A stretch of 7,863 nucleotides of DNA, taken from NCBI GenBank assembly GCA_016218005.1, contig JACRFF010000025.1, positions 1-7,863 on the forward strand, in the 5' to 3' direction. Source of the DNA: Ignavibacteriales bacterium (GTDB taxonomy: Bacteria; Bacteroidota; Ignavibacteria; UBA10030). Of this stretch, positions 7,779-7,863 are shown piece by piece. The notes under the pieces were generated by a model. That model was given only the letters and a program-made list of their open reading frames with translations, searched no databases and was not told the DNA's origin. The position numbers and the translations under genes were made by a program. Each line of letters starts with the position of its first letter. Position 1 is the first letter of the stretch.

Positions 7779-7863
7779 GTCATTCTGAGGAGCCTGCCTG
7801 TCGCCCGCGGTAGGCAAGGCAGGCGTAGCGACGAAGAATCTCGTTGTTCTTCTCAAATTGAGC
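7779..7863. repeat. Dispersed intergenic repeat, probably running past the window end
   Basis: About 30 bp after dnaG the sequence GTCATTCTGAGGAGC begins. After an interruption it resumes as GTAGCGACGAAGAATCTCG. From memory, GTCATTCTGAG followed by GAAGAATCT is a high-copy intergenic repeat in Bacteroidota/Ignavibacteria-type genomes; only one copy lies here, so repetition cannot be shown from this window. No open reading frame or T-tract terminator is seen. The stretch also holds GAAGAA (7833-7838) and TTCTTC (7847-7852) as a small inverted repeat. Confidence 0.6.
7792..7824. repeat. GC-rich palindromic element nested in the intergenic repeat
   Basis: A G/C-rich dyad of about 31-33 bp. GCCTGCCT (7792-7799) is the reverse complement of AGGCAGGC (7817-7824). 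An alternative inner stem pairs GCCTGTCGC (7796-7804) with GCGGTAGGC (7807-7815), with two G-T wobbles and only two bases between. Removing 7794-7824 rejoins GAGGAGC to GTAGCGACG, which would restore a continuous outer repeat, so it looks like a small palindromic insertion. It could fold in either DNA or RNA. Confidence 0.65.

Noticed and set aside
7852..7862. Small palindrome CTCAAATTGAG at the right edge
   Set aside because: Eleven bases with a one-base centre is too short to call, and the sequence is cut off by the window end.

Overview
This 7.9 kb window reads as ordinary bacterial chromosome with a conserved housekeeping core, and every gene lies on the + strand. The lineage is best guessed as the Fibrobacterota-Chlorobiota-Bacteroidota (FCB) group, near Ignavibacteria/Chlorobi. 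The secreted peptidase ends in a type IX secretion (T9SS) sorting domain of the 'QNFPNPFNPTT...FDVLGR' kind, and there is a DUF3276 PUR-like protein. Unlike most Bacteroidia, however, groES and groEL have strong Shine-Dalgarno sites, the groESL promoter is sigma70-like, and it carries a CIRCE operator. This placement is inference, not a phylogeny.

Layout. (1) 2-517: the 3' end of pyrG (CTP synthase, glutaminase domain), cut by the window edge. (2) 535-1131 and 1128-3260: two secreted-protein genes joined by an ATGA overlap. The first is a 198-residue protein of unknown function with a signal peptide; the second is a 710-residue matrixin-type zinc metalloprotease with a T9SS C-terminal domain. 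They begin 17 bp after pyrG with no visible promoter or terminator between. (3) 3312-5342: a heat-shock unit of sigma70-like promoter, CIRCE operator, groES and groEL. (4) 5349-5434: two hairpins, the second a strong intrinsic terminator, whose T-tract runs almost directly into a near-consensus promoter. (5) 5523-5762: a 79-residue DUF3276/PUR-alpha-like nucleic-acid-binding protein, with a small hairpin over its ribosome binding site and its own terminator. (6) 5870-7747: dnaG primase, full length, GTG start, no Shine-Dalgarno site. (7) 7779-7863: an intergenic repeat with a GC-rich palindrome nested inside it, continuing beyond the window.

The genes do not form one pathway. CTP synthesis, chaperonin and primase are core functions, and the peptidase pair is the accessory part. 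I found no CRISPR array, transposase, tRNA, rRNA, phage gene or defence cluster, and no clear undescribed multi-gene system. The observations most worth a second look are the hairpin over the start site of the PUR-like gene, the coupled secreted-protein/metalloprotease pair, and the nested repeat. No intergenic gap exceeds 300 bases; the largest (5343-5522) is fully described by the terminators, promoter and leader listed.
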